Positions 1-9,963 of a DNA stretch of 64,000 bases are shown in pieces (the first letter of the stretch is position 1; every line of letters begins with the position of its first letter). A model generated the notes under the pieces. The model saw nothing but the letters and a program-made list of their open reading frames with translations. It was not told the DNA's origin and made no database searches. The stretch lies in assembly GCF_006965485.1 (NCBI RefSeq), contig NZ_CP041360.1, forward strand, positions 7,730,501 through 7,794,500. Direction: 5' to 3'. Source of the stretch: Spirosoma sp. KCTC 42546. Lineage in GTDB: Bacteria; Bacteroidota; Bacteroidia; Cytophagales; Spirosomataceae. Made by a program: the position numbers and the translations under genes.

Positions 1-13
1 TGAACGTCCACCA

Positions 14-247
14 ATGGCAGCATTGCCTACTTTTAAAGGGGTGTTTTTCCAAGCTGATCAAGTTGGTTTTGAGCTAAGCGACGGCCGTACCATCCTCATC
101 CCGTTGTCCTGGTCGAAGCCATTAGCTGCCGCAACACCTAAACAGCGAACGTCCTTTGAAATAACCGAATTAAACGTATTCTGGGATGAACTAGACGAAA
201 TTATTGGCGTTGAAAATCTGCTTTACGGAAGACATTTATTCTTGTAA
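14..247 (+). CDS. DUF2442 domain protein
   Basis: A 77-residue protein with the usual DUF2442 pattern: a short beta-rich start, the segment SDGRTILIPLSW, then ATPKQR and a C-terminal acidic stretch ending in LLYGRH. Family members are about 80 residues, so the gene looks complete. The frame is open to the window edge, so a start just outside cannot be excluded. The function is unknown. In many genomes DUF2442 genes follow a DUF4160 gene in toxin-antitoxin-like pairs; the upstream neighbour is not visible here, so that pairing is only a possibility. The next gene is convergent and ends 2 bp away. Confidence 0.75.
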   Translation: MAALPTFKGVFFQADQVGFELSDGRTILIPLSWSKPLAAATPKQRTSFEITELNVFWDELDEIIGVENLLYGRHLFL

Positions 248-249
248 TG

Positions 250-840
250 TTAAAAGCCAATCATTCTGGCCTTAATTTTATTCTGTAGCTGGTTATAAAA
301 TAAGCATACTTCTATAGCCTGTTTGCCCTTTGTTAGGCTTGGCTTATGGCGAATACCTATTGTTAGTAAAGAGTCTACGCGCATAAGTTCGTAGGGGACG
401 GCTCCTTCATTTGGCAAGCTGCGACTTAAACCCTCCGACATGCGATTGAGCCCAAAACGCTGTGTATCAACACACATCACCATCTTCCTCTTAAATTGAA
501 CTTCTAGAACGCGATGAAGTGAATCAATTAGTCCAGAGCGGAATGGAAATGTGTGCCTATAGGTATTGACCTCCCGATTATAGAGAACCTCTTTAGCCTG
601 GTGCTCATTAAAAAAATCACCTGATTGATAACTATACCCCAGGTCAACCGTACTTCCGTTATCCATTTCTGTATAATAATAGCCGGGTGGTTTATAGGCC
701 AGGCTGTAGCGTTTCACCGCGTCACCCACGGTTAGCGGGAATACCCACGTACCACCGTTAAAATTCACGGTTATGGGTTTATCAGGCGCAGATTTACACG
801 TTACAACTAACAGGAAAGCACTAAGCAGATATCTAAGCAT
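250..840 (-). CDS. Uncharacterised secreted or lipoprotein
   Basis: A 196-residue protein I do not recognise. The N-terminus (MLRYLLSAFLLVVTCKSA) is a short hydrophobic export signal. The Cys at residue 15 sits where a lipoprotein Cys would, but Thr at -1 makes the lipobox non-standard, so lipidation is uncertain. The rest is a soluble domain with many Tyr and Arg residues and one further Cys pair (CVDTQRF and VCLFYN regions). There is no sorting tail. It is transcribed toward the DUF2442 gene and its stop lies 2 bp from that gene's stop. Confidence 0.6.
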   Translation of the reverse strand: MLRYLLSAFLLVVTCKSAPDKPITVNFNGGTWVFPLTVGDAVKRYSLAYKPPGYYYTEMDNGSTVDLGYSYQSGDFFNEHQAKEVLYNREVNTYRHTFPFRSGLIDSLHRVLEVQFKRKMVMCVDTQRFGLNRMSEGLSRSLPNEGAVPYELMRVDSLLTIGIRHKPSLTKGKQAIEVCLFYNQLQNKIKARMIGF

Positions 841-1231
841 GATAAAATTCTAGGTCTTTTCTATAGCTCACAAAAGTGAAGGGCAACATAATTGGCAATA
901 AAACATCGCTCATTACCCGGTTTATCAAACTAGCAGTTGACTGATGGGTGGTTGAATTTGTGGAATGTCACTTAGGATTACGAACAGTAATAGTACAATT
1001 CTCGAGAAGCTCATTTACACATAGTGGTTCGTTTTCTAAGACAGGTTCAGAAGAAATTAGTCACCAGGTCGGTTGGCGACCAACTATCTATCCAACCAGT
1101 TCCCAAGAGAAACCATTAGCTCTTAAAAACCATTAAAAGTTTATTAATCCGCTGTAATATTGACTGATAGCGCAACAGAAGATACGATTTCTCCGTACTA
1201 GATCATATATTCTATTAGGCAGTCCTTTCCC
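841..1231. other. Intergenic region, no convincing gene
   Basis: A 391-bp gap between the divergent secreted-protein gene and the first large protease. It is AT-rich and should hold promoters for both sides. I saw no clear TAnnTTTG box, tRNA or repeat. The only open frame (948-1136, plus) encodes a low-complexity peptide with no recognisable pattern. Confidence 0.5.
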
Positions 1232-4200
1232 ATGTCTCAACGTTTACGAATCAGTACGGGCAGGTTTATTCTTTTACTTCTGGTAGTATCCGTCAAGCTT
1301 CTATCAGCTCAACCCGTCCCCTACTCAGCTGCGCAACGCCAGCAGATTAATTTGCTTCGCCAGACGATTCAGAAAACTTACGATGCAAATTATAGTAGAG
1401 CCGTGTCGCTGGCGAAACAAGTAGGGCATCCGCTTCGGGTGGTGCGGTCAAACGGGCGTATAGTAGAAGTAGCGGGCGTCGATGAACATGGCAATTTATT
1501 GTTCAATGCAACCACAGCCACCATTGTAGGTAATACACAAGTTGCCAATGCAACCCGTACATCGTCACTCTATTCGGGTGGTAGCCTTGGCTTGAATTTA
1601 TCGGGTAGCAGCGCATCTGTACAGAATAAACTGGGCATTTGGGATGGTGGAGCTGTTTTGGCTACGCATGTTGAAGTAAAGGGCCGCGTGACGCAGAATG
1701 ACAAGGCCAGCACAACGGCGGCCGACGAAGAACACCCTACACATGTAGCCACCACCATGATTGGTGCAGGGATCAATCCATTGGCTCGCGGTATGTCTTT
1801 TGGGGCAAAACTACAGGCCTGGGACTATACGAGCGATGTTTCGGAAATGACAACAGCGGCACCGAATCTGCTGGTTTCCAATCACTCCTACGGAATATTA
1901 GCGGGTTACCAATATAACCCCGATCTAACCGGCTCAACACAATGGGAATGGTACGGCGATACCACTATCAGCCGGATGTATGATTATAAATTTGGGCTGT
2001 ATGATTCGCGCACGCAGAGTTGGGATCAGGTTGCCAATGCAGCGCCTTATTACCTGATCGTCAAGTCGGCGGGAAATGACCACGGGGCCGATGGTTTCCC
2101 AGGGGCGGGTCAGTCGTACATTCTGGTTAATCACAACAAAAAAGTGAGTACCGTAGTCCGTGATACGCAAAATGGATACGATCAGATTTCAACCAATGGC
2201 GTGGCCAAAAACATTCTCTCGGTGGGGGCCGTCAATTATCCGCTTTACGGCTATAACCAACCCAGCGATGTTGTACTGGCCGATTTCAGTAGTTGGGGAC
2301 CTACGGACGACGGTCGGATTAAACCCGATATTGTGGGGATTGGCGTTAATGTACTCTCGGCCAATTCCAGTAGCGATAGCGCCTATGTCAGTTTAAGCGG
2401 CACCTCTATGGCTTCTCCGAATGTAGCGGGGTCGGTACTCTTACTACAGGAGTATTATACTCAGCTCCATTCAGGCAGCTACATGCGATCATCTACCTTA
2501 CGTGGTCTCGTTTTGCATACAGCCGATGAGGCCGGTACAACGCTCGGCCCCGATTACCGCTTTGGCTGGGGCTTACTTAATATGGAACGGGCCGCTCGTG
2601 TCATTGGCAACACCGATCAAAATCATTTACTAAGTGAACGAACCCTTACTCAGGGACAGCGTGATACAATTCAGGTTACCGCATCCGGGCGCGGGCAGTT
2701 AGTGGCAACCATTTGCTGGACTGATCCGGCAGGCACAACCTCCAATACCCTCAATGATCGAACGCCCAAACTCGTCAACGACCTCGACCTGCGCATCAGC
2801 GATGGCACTACCACGACTCAACCCTGGATATTAGACCCGAACAATCCAGCCAATGCCGCTACCCACGGTGATAATATTCGGGATAACATCGAGCAGGTGC
2901 TATTTACCAACACAATCCCCGGCAAGACATACACCTTAATCATTGGCCACAAGGGCAATATCAGCGGTAGCAAACAGGATTATGCGCTACTTGTCAGTGG
3001 CATTGGCGGAAAAACCTATTGCGAATCGAAACCAACCTCAACGGCCGATACGAAAATCAGCCGGGTACAACTGGGAAGTATTGACCAAACGGGTTCTACG
3101 GGTTGCACCGACTACACAGACTTTACTCAGGTAGCCACAACAATTCAGGCTGGGCAACAGATTCCACTGACGGTATCGCTAGGCACTTGTGGCGCTACGA
3201 AGAACGTGGTCGTAAAAGCCTTTGCAGACTGGAACCAGAACGGCAGTTTCGATGAGGCAGGCGAAACCCTGGCGACGTCGGCTGTACTGGCGAACTCGGC
3301 ACAGTTTTCAACAACGCTAACGATTCCGACCAACGTACAGAATGGGCAACTTATCCGGTTTCGGCTCGTAGCTACCGAAACCGATAATTCTGCATCGGTA
3401 GCTGCCTGTGGGCTGTATGGCAATGGCGAAACCCAGGATTATCTGTTAAATGTGGTACAGACGCTCAACGATGTAGGCGCAACAGCGCTTATTTCTCCCG
3501 AGGCTACCTTCTGCGGTCAAACCAATACCGATATAACGGTCTCTGTAAAAGTACACAACTATGGAAGTGCCGATCAGGTTAATGTGCCGGTTAGCGTTAA
3601 ACTCATCGATGCAGCTAACACCGAGTTAGCATCTCTAAGCGGTATTGTCTCTAAACTGCCCGCTTTTCGAGAGAGTCAAGTGACGCTGCAATTGCCAGCC
3701 AGTATTTCATTGGCTGCGGGCCAGACATACCGGTTTATACTGGCAACAAATCTTGGTACCGACCAGAATCCGGCGAACAATAGTGTTACGGAAACCCGGA
3801 CAACGGCCCCTACCCCAGCCAACGGGTTGTTTGCAGCAACCCAATGTAGCAGTGATTCGGTTATATCACTTCACAATGCCGGGAGCGGAACGGCCTTTTG
3901 GTACGATGCGCCAACGGGCGGTAACCTGTTGGCAGCAGGGAATCAAACAACAGCGCCGAAATTGCCGACCAGTGGACAATTTTATGCCACGCTGAACGAT
4001 TTTTCGGGTACAATTGGTCCTGCCAGTAAATCAGCATTTGGCGGGGGCACGTATAGCGGCAACTTCGGTCCATCTCCGCTTATTTCAACCACGGTTCCCT
4101 TAACCATTGAAAGTGCACGACTGTACATCGGGAATGCGGGTCAGCTAACGTTTACAGTTCGAAAATTAGATGAAACCGCCATATCAAGTGTTACACTTGA

Positions 4201-5296
4201 TGTAACCCCAACCCGGGACCAAAGTCTAACCGCCACCACGAACAGCCAGTTGGTCGATGACCCGAATGATCAGGGTGCAGTATATCCACTTAATCTTCGT
4301 ATTCCTGCCGCTGGCGATTATAAGATCACGATCGAGTACACAGGTGGAGCCTCTATTTTCCGGAGTAACGTATCGGTAGCGGGCTTTCCGTATCAGCTTA
4401 AAACCCAGACAGGTGCGCCTATTGTAACAATTAAAGGCTCATTGTTCAATACTGGAACAACGAATGATACCCTTAAAACGGCCTGGTATTATTTCTACAA
4501 CATCAAGGTTCGATCTCTTGATTGCCCCAGTCTGCAACGAACCGCTGTTGTCCCTTCTACCGGCACCTCGCCAACGGCAACTATCACACCCAGTGGGTCG
4601 GTAAGTATTTGTCAGGGGTCGAGCATTACGTTACAGGCAAGTACAACGGACACAGGGGTATCGTATCAATGGTATCGGAATGGTGCGGCTATAGCGGGTG
4701 CCATAATTAGTACCTTTCAGGCTACTACGGCAGGGGCTTACTCATTACAGGTAGCCAACAATTGCCCCTCTGTGCGTTCGCCGGCCGTTACGGTATCGGT
4801 GAATTCCGCTCAGAGTCCGATTGTTACGGCCAATGGATTTACCCTTAGCACAAACGCCGTTTCGAACATTCAATGGTTAGTGGATGGGGTTCCTATTACG
4901 GAAGCAACAGGAACAACTTATACGGTCGTAAAATCGGGTCGGTACTCGGTAAAGGGAAATGTGAATGGCTGCGGAGAGGCCATTTCCAACGAAGTTGTGC
5001 TAACGATTCTGGCCACGGAACCCGTTGCAGGCGACGATGAACTGCTCGTTTATCCGAATCCGGCAACCAGGCAGGTAACGATCTCTTTAGGCGTCTCATC
5101 CTTGTTATCGCAATCGCCAACGCTTCGACTGACCGATATACAGGGTCGTACAGTACACACAGGTACGCTACAACTCGACGGAAAAAATTATTCGACGGTA
5201 GTAGATGTAGCCAGCCTTCCCGGCGGTACGTTTTTTGTTATTGTTGAAGACGAACGGACGCAAAGCGTCCGGGTGAAACGGATTCACAAGCAATAA
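1232..5296 (+). CDS. Secreted S8 subtilase with GEVED, Ig-like and type IX sorting domains
   Basis: A 1354-residue exported serine protease. Residues 1-26 form a signal peptide ending LLSAQ. The S8 domain has its triad at D138 (GIWDGG), H168 (EEHPTHVA) and S392 (SGTSMASPN), with SAGND as the likely oxyanion region. The usual HGTH motif reads HPTH. After a jelly-roll-like segment comes a GEVED domain (about 600-740, ending in NGETQDY), a CARDB-like stretch (NDVGAT...VKVHNYGS), an Ig-like domain (FWYDAPTGG), another Ig-like domain with SYQWYRNG, and a C-terminal type IX sorting domain starting LLVYPNPA. The cell should export it through the Sec system and the PorU-dependent outer-membrane route. 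The neighbour downstream is a shorter paralogue in the same reading frame. Substrate unknown. Confidence 0.93.
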   Translation: MSQRLRISTGRFILLLLVVSVKLLSAQPVPYSAAQRQQINLLRQTIQKTYDANYSRAVSLAKQVGHPLRVVRSNGRIVEVAGVDEHGNLLFNATTATIVGNTQVANATRTSSLYSGGSLGLNLSGSSASVQNKLGIWDGGAVLATHVEVKGRVTQNDKASTTAADEEHPTHVATTMIGAGINPLARGMSFGAKLQAWDYTSDVSEMTTAAPNLLVSNHSYGILAGYQYNPDLTGSTQWEWYGDTTISRMYDYKFGLYDSRTQSWDQVANAAPYYLIVKSAGNDHGADGFPGAGQSYILVNHNKKVSTVVRDTQNGYDQISTNGVAKNILSVGAVNYPLYGYNQPSDVVLADFSSWGPTDDGRIKPDIVGIGVNVLSANSSSDSAYVSLSGTSMASPNVAGSVLLLQEYYTQLHSGSYMRSSTLRGLVLHTADEAGTTLGPDYRFGWGLLNMERAARVIGNTDQNHLLSERTLTQGQRDTIQVTASGRGQLVATICWTDPAGTTSNTLNDRTPKLVNDLDLRISDGTTTTQPWILDPNNPANAATHGDNIRDNIEQVLFTNTIPGKTYTLIIGHKGNISGSKQDYALLVSGIGGKTYCESKPTSTADTKISRVQLGSIDQTGSTGCTDYTDFTQVATTIQAGQQIPLTVSLGTCGATKNVVVKAFADWNQNGSFDEAGETLATSAVLANSAQFSTTLTIPTNVQNGQLIRFRLVATETDNSASVAACGLYGNGETQDYLLNVVQTLNDVGATALISPEATFCGQTNTDITVSVKVHNYGSADQVNVPVSVKLIDAANTELASLSGIVSKLPAFRESQVTLQLPASISLAAGQTYRFILATNLGTDQNPANNSVTETRTTAPTPANGLFAATQCSSDSVISLHNAGSGTAFWYDAPTGGNLLAAGNQTTAPKLPTSGQFYATLNDFSGTIGPASKSAFGGGTYSGNFGPSPLISTTVPLTIESARLYIGNAGQLTFTVRKLDETAISSVTLDVTPTRDQSLTATTNSQLVDDPNDQGAVYPLNLRIPAAGDYKITIEYTGGASIFRSNVSVAGFPYQLKTQTGAPIVTIKGSLFNTGTTNDTLKTAWYYFYNIKVRSLDCPSLQRTAVVPSTGTSPTATITPSGSVSICQGSSITLQASTTDTGVSYQWYRNGAAIAGAIISTFQATTAGAYSLQVANNCPSVRSPAVTVSVNSAQSPIVTANGFTLSTNAVSNIQWLVDGVPITEATGTTYTVVKSGRYSVKGNVNGCGEAISNEVVLTILATEPVAGDDELLVYPNPATRQVTISLGVSSLLSQSPTLRLTDIQGRTVHTGTLQLDGKNYSTVVDVASLPGGTFFVIVEDERTQSVRVKRIHKQ

Positions 5297-5386
5297 CTCA
5301 AGCAACATCTGGCACGTCTCTACAGGCACAGTTTTATCACACCAAATAAGGTACAGAACAGGACCTCAGCGGGTTCCCTTCTCTTA

Positions 5387-8173
5387 ATGTGCCTTATTGT
5401 GGTGTTTCTAAGCGGGGTAAATAGCCCCGCCTGGGCGCAGCCTAGTCAAAAAAAACAACCACTATCCTGGCAAAACGAACTTATTGAACGTTACACTAAG
5501 GCAAAAAAACGTACACTTAAGTTAGCGTTTCAGAATAAATGGTCTCTCTACAAAAACTATTCCAATCAGCGTGTATTCCAACTTCAGGAAGTCGATGCCT
5601 TAGGGCAACCAATTTATTATTCACTTCATAATGTTGAAGCAGCACGGGGCACTCGAACGCTGGCTTTACAGGGTGGTGGCTCATTGCCCATTGCCTTATC
5701 AGGCAATTCATCAGCTATGGCTGGTCGGTTGGGCTTATGGGACGGCGGCCGGGCGCTGGCCACCCATCAGGAATTTAGTGGCTCAACGACGAATGGGGTC
5801 AAAATCACGCAGAAAGATAATGTAAGTAGTACAAACAACCACACCACGCACCTGGCTGGTACCCTTGTTGGAAAAGGAGTTAATCCACTGGCAAAGGGAA
5901 TGGCGTTTGGTGCGCAGTTGTCGGTATGGGATTATACCGACGATGTGACCGAGCTCCTCACTGCAGCACCAAACCTGCTCATCTCAAATCATGCCTATGG
6001 CCCGGTAGTTGGCTGGGTGTATAATGCATCACGACCCGGTACCGATTCAAATCTGAAATGGGAATGGTGGGGTAATACAGCCATTAGCGCTACAGAAGAT
6101 TACCTGTTTGGCTTCTATACCACAAAAGCGCAGGATCTGGACCGAATCGCGTATAATAATCCCTATTTCCTGATGGTCCGGTCGGCAGATAACAAACGTA
6201 GCGAAACCGGCCCGCCCACTGGAACAGCTTATTTCCTAAAAAATACCAACACGCAAAGTACCGTTGCCCGGAGTCGAAACGATGCTTATGATGTAGTTCC
6301 AGCAGAAGCCACAGCCAAAAACGTACTCACCATTGGTGCTGCCGATGTTACGTATGATAGCCAGAACCAGCCCGTATTAGTAGGTTCAACATCCTTTAGT
6401 GGTTGGGGACCTACCGACGATGGGCGAATAAAGCCCGATTTACTGGGAATTGGCACCGATGTTTTATCATCCATCGCAACAACTACGACTGATTACAGCA
6501 CGTACAGTGGAACCTCAATGGCTTCTGCCAATGTATCAGGATCGTTGTTTTTGTTGCAGGAACTATACGCCCGTCAGCGAGCATCCGGGTTGCCAGCCAG
6601 TGGACAATTTATGCGGGCGGCTACGCTCAAAGGGCTGGCTATCCACACCGCGGATCGACCTACTCCAGCAATCGGCCCCGACTATCGGCAGGGATGGGGT
6701 TTATTAAATACCGAAGCTGCCGCCCGCCTGTTGCTTAATGAGGAGTTGGCACACCTGGTTCTTGAACAAAGCCTAACTCCTGGCGGCATCTATTCCCGAT
6801 CTATTGTTGCCCAGGGCAATGAGCCTCTGATCGTTACCTTATCCTGGACTGACCCCGAAGGAACAGCAACCAGTGTCGTTCCCAGTTCAGTAGATAGTCA
6901 GACGCCAAAACTTGTCAACGATCTTGACCTACGTATCAGTGATGGTCAGCAGACAAATCTGCCGTTTGTACTTGACCCTGCTCGACCAGCTCTACCTGCC
7001 AGCCGGGGCGATAATGTACGCGACAATGTTGAACAGGTGTATATCGCTAATCCTATTCCCGGCAAAGCATATACCCTTACAGTTTCTCATAAGGGGAAAA
7101 TGACCTATTCGAGCCAACCTTACTCCTTACTGGTGAGTGGCCTTCATCGAATTAACTGTCAGCTAACCGCTACAACGATTCCAGCAAAAGATACTATCAT
7201 CTGTTCTGGAGCTACATTACCGTTACAAGCAGGTAATCAATCGACCGATTTTCATTACCAATGGCTGCTTAACGGAACGGTCCTGGCTAGTGCGGCTACC
7301 CCCAACTATCACGCTACACAAGCAGGTTCGTATACACTGCGAATCACAGATGGGAATGGCTGTTCGGCAACCTCGCCACCGGTACAGGTACAAGTACGCA
7401 CAGCATCTATCGGAATCACACCAACGGGCAACCAATTGCTTTGTAATACAGACACCCCCATTCGTTTAGAAGCCGTTTCATCGAATGAGGCAACACTGGC
7501 GGGGGCTACCTTCAATTGGTTGCGCAACAATTCTGTTATTGCCAGTGCAAATGCTAGTACGTTCAATGCAATCCAACCAGGGCGGTATCAGGTCCGAATG
7601 ACGCAGGGTGGTTGCACGGCCACCTCTACCGAAGCCATTGTCCAGCTTTCCTCCGTCAATAACCTTGATTTACTTCCAGTAGAAACAGAACTTAATCTGC
7701 CTAAAGGTGCCAGTGTAATGCTGAAAGCCCCTATTGATACGTCCTATCGTTACCAATGGTATCGGAACGACAGCTCATTACCGAATGCTCATGAATACCG
7801 CTTATCCGTATCAACAGAAGGGAGTTATAAAGTACAGATTACCCAGCATACCTGTGTAGGCTGGTCAACAAATCGGATTGTCCAGTCGGTGGCTTTGACG
7901 GCTGCTACATCTGACTCAACCAGCCAATTTATAATCTACCCGAACCCGACCGAGCAGACCCTTTCTATTCGCTATGCAAACCCATTGGCAAAACAGGTTT
8001 TGATTAGTGTGCTTGATCAGAATGGCATTTTGCAACAGCCTTCACTTTCCATAAAATCTCAAAACGGCCAGTTTGAAGGCGATTTACCGATTCAGCAACT
8101 ACCAGCAGGTATCTATATCTTTCGCCTGGCAGATGGCTTTGGCATACAAACTGGCCGTTTCGTAAAAAAATAA
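5387..8173 (+). CDS. Secreted S8 subtilase paralogue with Ig-like and type IX sorting domains
   Basis: A 928-residue paralogue of the preceding protease, evidently a tandem duplicate. Triad: D119 (LWDGGRA), H152 (NNHTTHLAG) and S377 (SGTSMASAN). HGTH reads HTTH and the oxyanion segment reads SADN rather than SAGN. The GEVED and CARDB regions of the first copy are absent; three Ig-like segments follow instead (YQWLLNG, FNWLRNN, YQWYRND), then a type IX sorting tail beginning FIIYPNPT. The ATG at 5387 gives a signal peptide with no positive n-region; the frame is open back to the previous stop (5294) and includes Arg/Lys residues, so a non-ATG upstream start is possible. Distance to the first gene is 90 bp with no obvious terminator, so co-transcription is likely. 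Confidence 0.9.
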   Translation: MCLIVVFLSGVNSPAWAQPSQKKQPLSWQNELIERYTKAKKRTLKLAFQNKWSLYKNYSNQRVFQLQEVDALGQPIYYSLHNVEAARGTRTLALQGGGSLPIALSGNSSAMAGRLGLWDGGRALATHQEFSGSTTNGVKITQKDNVSSTNNHTTHLAGTLVGKGVNPLAKGMAFGAQLSVWDYTDDVTELLTAAPNLLISNHAYGPVVGWVYNASRPGTDSNLKWEWWGNTAISATEDYLFGFYTTKAQDLDRIAYNNPYFLMVRSADNKRSETGPPTGTAYFLKNTNTQSTVARSRNDAYDVVPAEATAKNVLTIGAADVTYDSQNQPVLVGSTSFSGWGPTDDGRIKPDLLGIGTDVLSSIATTTTDYSTYSGTSMASANVSGSLFLLQELYARQRASGLPASGQFMRAATLKGLAIHTADRPTPAIGPDYRQGWGLLNTEAAARLLLNEELAHLVLEQSLTPGGIYSRSIVAQGNEPLIVTLSWTDPEGTATSVVPSSVDSQTPKLVNDLDLRISDGQQTNLPFVLDPARPALPASRGDNVRDNVEQVYIANPIPGKAYTLTVSHKGKMTYSSQPYSLLVSGLHRINCQLTATTIPAKDTIICSGATLPLQAGNQSTDFHYQWLLNGTVLASAATPNYHATQAGSYTLRITDGNGCSATSPPVQVQVRTASIGITPTGNQLLCNTDTPIRLEAVSSNEATLAGATFNWLRNNSVIASANASTFNAIQPGRYQVRMTQGGCTATSTEAIVQLSSVNNLDLLPVETELNLPKGASVMLKAPIDTSYRYQWYRNDSSLPNAHEYRLSVSTEGSYKVQITQHTCVGWSTNRIVQSVALTAATSDSTSQFIIYPNPTEQTLSIRYANPLAKQVLISVLDQNGILQQPSLSIKSQNGQFEGDLPIQQLPAGIYIFRLADGFGIQTGRFVKK

Positions 8174-8216
8174 ACCGGGCTGGTTAGGGCATTTCTGCAT
8201 CTACCAGACCGGTTTA
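8171..8216. terminator. Terminator hairpin between convergent proteases
   Basis: Arms TAAACCGGgCTGGT (8171-8184) and ACCAGaCCGGTTTA (8203-8216) pair at 13 of 14 positions. It overlaps the stop codon of the upstream protease and precedes the end of the convergent one, so it may serve both strands. Confidence 0.7.
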
Positions 8217-8236
8217 TCCCTACGTTTCATTTGTTA

Positions 8237-9841
8237 TTACTTTGCTTTTCCAGACGAGGCCTCTTCTGCAATTGCCATCTTCACCGCATCATACAGGTTT
8301 ACAATACCCCCCGTTTTCGACAGCGTGTTGAAGGCAATCGTGTCGGTCGATTCGGGTCGGGTAACCTTTGTTGAATAGGGCGTCGCTGATTGTAAAATAA
8401 TCCGTTTAATGTCAGCGTATGTCAACTTGGGGAAGTAGGATTTGAGCACAGCAGCTACACCTGCAACAACGGGCGAGGCCATGCTCGTACCACTGTTGTT
8501 CTCATATTTGCTACCTGGTACGGTCGAATAAATATCTTTGCCGGGGGCAAATACATCTACATTCTGTTTGCCATAGTTCGAAAAACTAGCGATCAGCTCA
8601 TTGGTATTGGGTAAAGCACTAGCTCCTACAGTAATCACATTCGGAATAGCGGAGCCATCAATGAACCGGGGAGCCGGATAGTTGGCTGCAGTGTCAATAT
8701 CTTTCCCGTCGTTTCCGGCGGCATGGATCATTAAAACACCTTTCGAGAGGGCATACCGTTCGGCATCCTCTACCACAGTACGCTGGGGCGAATAATCCTT
8801 CCCAAAGCTCATATTGATGATCTGTGCGCCATTGTCGACTGCATAGCGGATTGCATTAGCAACGTCTTTATCGCGTTCATCGCCATCAGGAACGGCCCGT
8901 ACACCCATGATCTGAACCGCATCGGATATACCCATTACACCAAGTTTATTGGTACGATCGGCCCCGATAATTCCGGCTACGTGTGTGCCATGATCGGCAC
9001 GAGGGCCGGCAATGTCAGCATTACCATAGTTGTGGTCTGTCAGATCATTTGGATTGTCTCCTACAATAGCGCGGCTATCAAATTCAGGGTTGTAGTTATA
9101 TTCCGCACGAGCTTTAAGTTGCTCATTTGCTTTTTCAAGCTCGCTCATAACCACATCCGTATCCGCAGCTCCCTGTTGGCGTAACAGCCTCAACACGCCC
9201 ATAACCGGCCGCTTCAAGGCCGCATCGGTGAGCGTGTCAGATGCTTTCCGCAGTGTCATCGTATCCAGTTTCGCTACCTTCAACACTTTTTTCAGGTTAT
9301 CGACAGCCGATGAATACTGCGTATAGAACTGGCTGATACCCTGATACTGTGCCTTATACTCCGACTGATTTTTCTCTAATTCAGCCTTCGTTTTTTGGTA
9401 CAAATCGTACTCTTTCTGCTCAGTTGGCTTCAGTATTTTCCGGTCTTTCCCTTCGTATTTGGGTTTTAACTGGACATAGAGACGGGTAACTTCGGCGGTT
9501 TCATAGCTAACATTACGGCCATCTTTACCGCCAATGAAATTCCAGCCATGGATATCATCGACATAGCCGTTTTTATCATCGTCCTTCCCGTTTCCGGCAA
9601 TTTCCTTTGGATTGACCCATAGTACCCGACGTAAATCTTCGTGGGTTGTATCAATACCACCGTCTATTACCGCCACCACCACGGGTGTGGCTTTACGATC
9701 TTTAAGCAACTCGCGATAGGTTCGCTCAACGCTTATACCAGCCGTATTATCGGTTTTATCTTGCAGATACCACTGCGTTTCCTGCGCCCAAGCTGCCATC
9801 GAAAGCAAACAAACCGACGCACTGATAAGGAGTTTCTTCAT
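8237..9841 (-). CDS. Secreted S8 subtilisin-like protease with a long insert
   Basis: A 534-residue serine protease with signal peptide (MKKLLIS...AWAQ). Triad: D60 (AVIDGGID), H284 (ADHGTHVAG) and S453 (NNSGTSMASP); oxyanion Asn in HAAGND. Asp and His are usually 30-40 residues apart, but here about 220 residues intervene. The first part of this insert (DDDKNGYVDD, GWNF) is common in Bacteroidota subtilases; residues about 120-250 are Lys/Glu/Gln-rich and look coiled-coil. There is no type IX sorting tail, so it is probably periplasmic or uses another route. It converges on the tandem subtilases but is much less like them than they are like each other. Confidence 0.92.
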   Translation of the reverse strand: MKKLLISASVCLLSMAAWAQETQWYLQDKTDNTAGISVERTYRELLKDRKATPVVVAVIDGGIDTTHEDLRRVLWVNPKEIAGNGKDDDKNGYVDDIHGWNFIGGKDGRNVSYETAEVTRLYVQLKPKYEGKDRKILKPTEQKEYDLYQKTKAELEKNQSEYKAQYQGISQFYTQYSSAVDNLKKVLKVAKLDTMTLRKASDTLTDAALKRPVMGVLRLLRQQGAADTDVVMSELEKANEQLKARAEYNYNPEFDSRAIVGDNPNDLTDHNYGNADIAGPRADHGTHVAGIIGADRTNKLGVMGISDAVQIMGVRAVPDGDERDKDVANAIRYAVDNGAQIINMSFGKDYSPQRTVVEDAERYALSKGVLMIHAAGNDGKDIDTAANYPAPRFIDGSAIPNVITVGASALPNTNELIASFSNYGKQNVDVFAPGKDIYSTVPGSKYENNSGTSMASPVVAGVAAVLKSYFPKLTYADIKRIILQSATPYSTKVTRPESTDTIAFNTLSKTGGIVNLYDAVKMAIAEEASSGKAK

Positions 9842-9910
9842 GAATTGTTAACAAAAAATCTCGACAAATTACGAAGAAACAACTTACTTTATAGGTTAAA
9901 AGTTGTTAAA

Positions 9911-9963
9911 TGAATTACGATTTGGCGAACGCAAGTCAGAGGGCAATCGCAAATCATAATTCA
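9911..9963. repeat. Imperfect inverted repeat downstream of DUF3500 gene
   Basis: TGAATTACGATTTGGCGA (9911-9928) pairs with TCGCAAATCATAATTCA (9947-9963) with one mismatch and one bulge. It abuts the stop of the minus-strand DUF3500 gene and shares the ATTACGATTT motif with hairpins at 40.3, 56.2 and 59.2 kb. Confidence 0.6.

Noticed and set aside
948..1136. A 62-codon plus-strand frame before the first protease
   Set aside because: Low-complexity Ser/Thr-rich translation, no start signal or family pattern; probably chance in an AT-rich gap.
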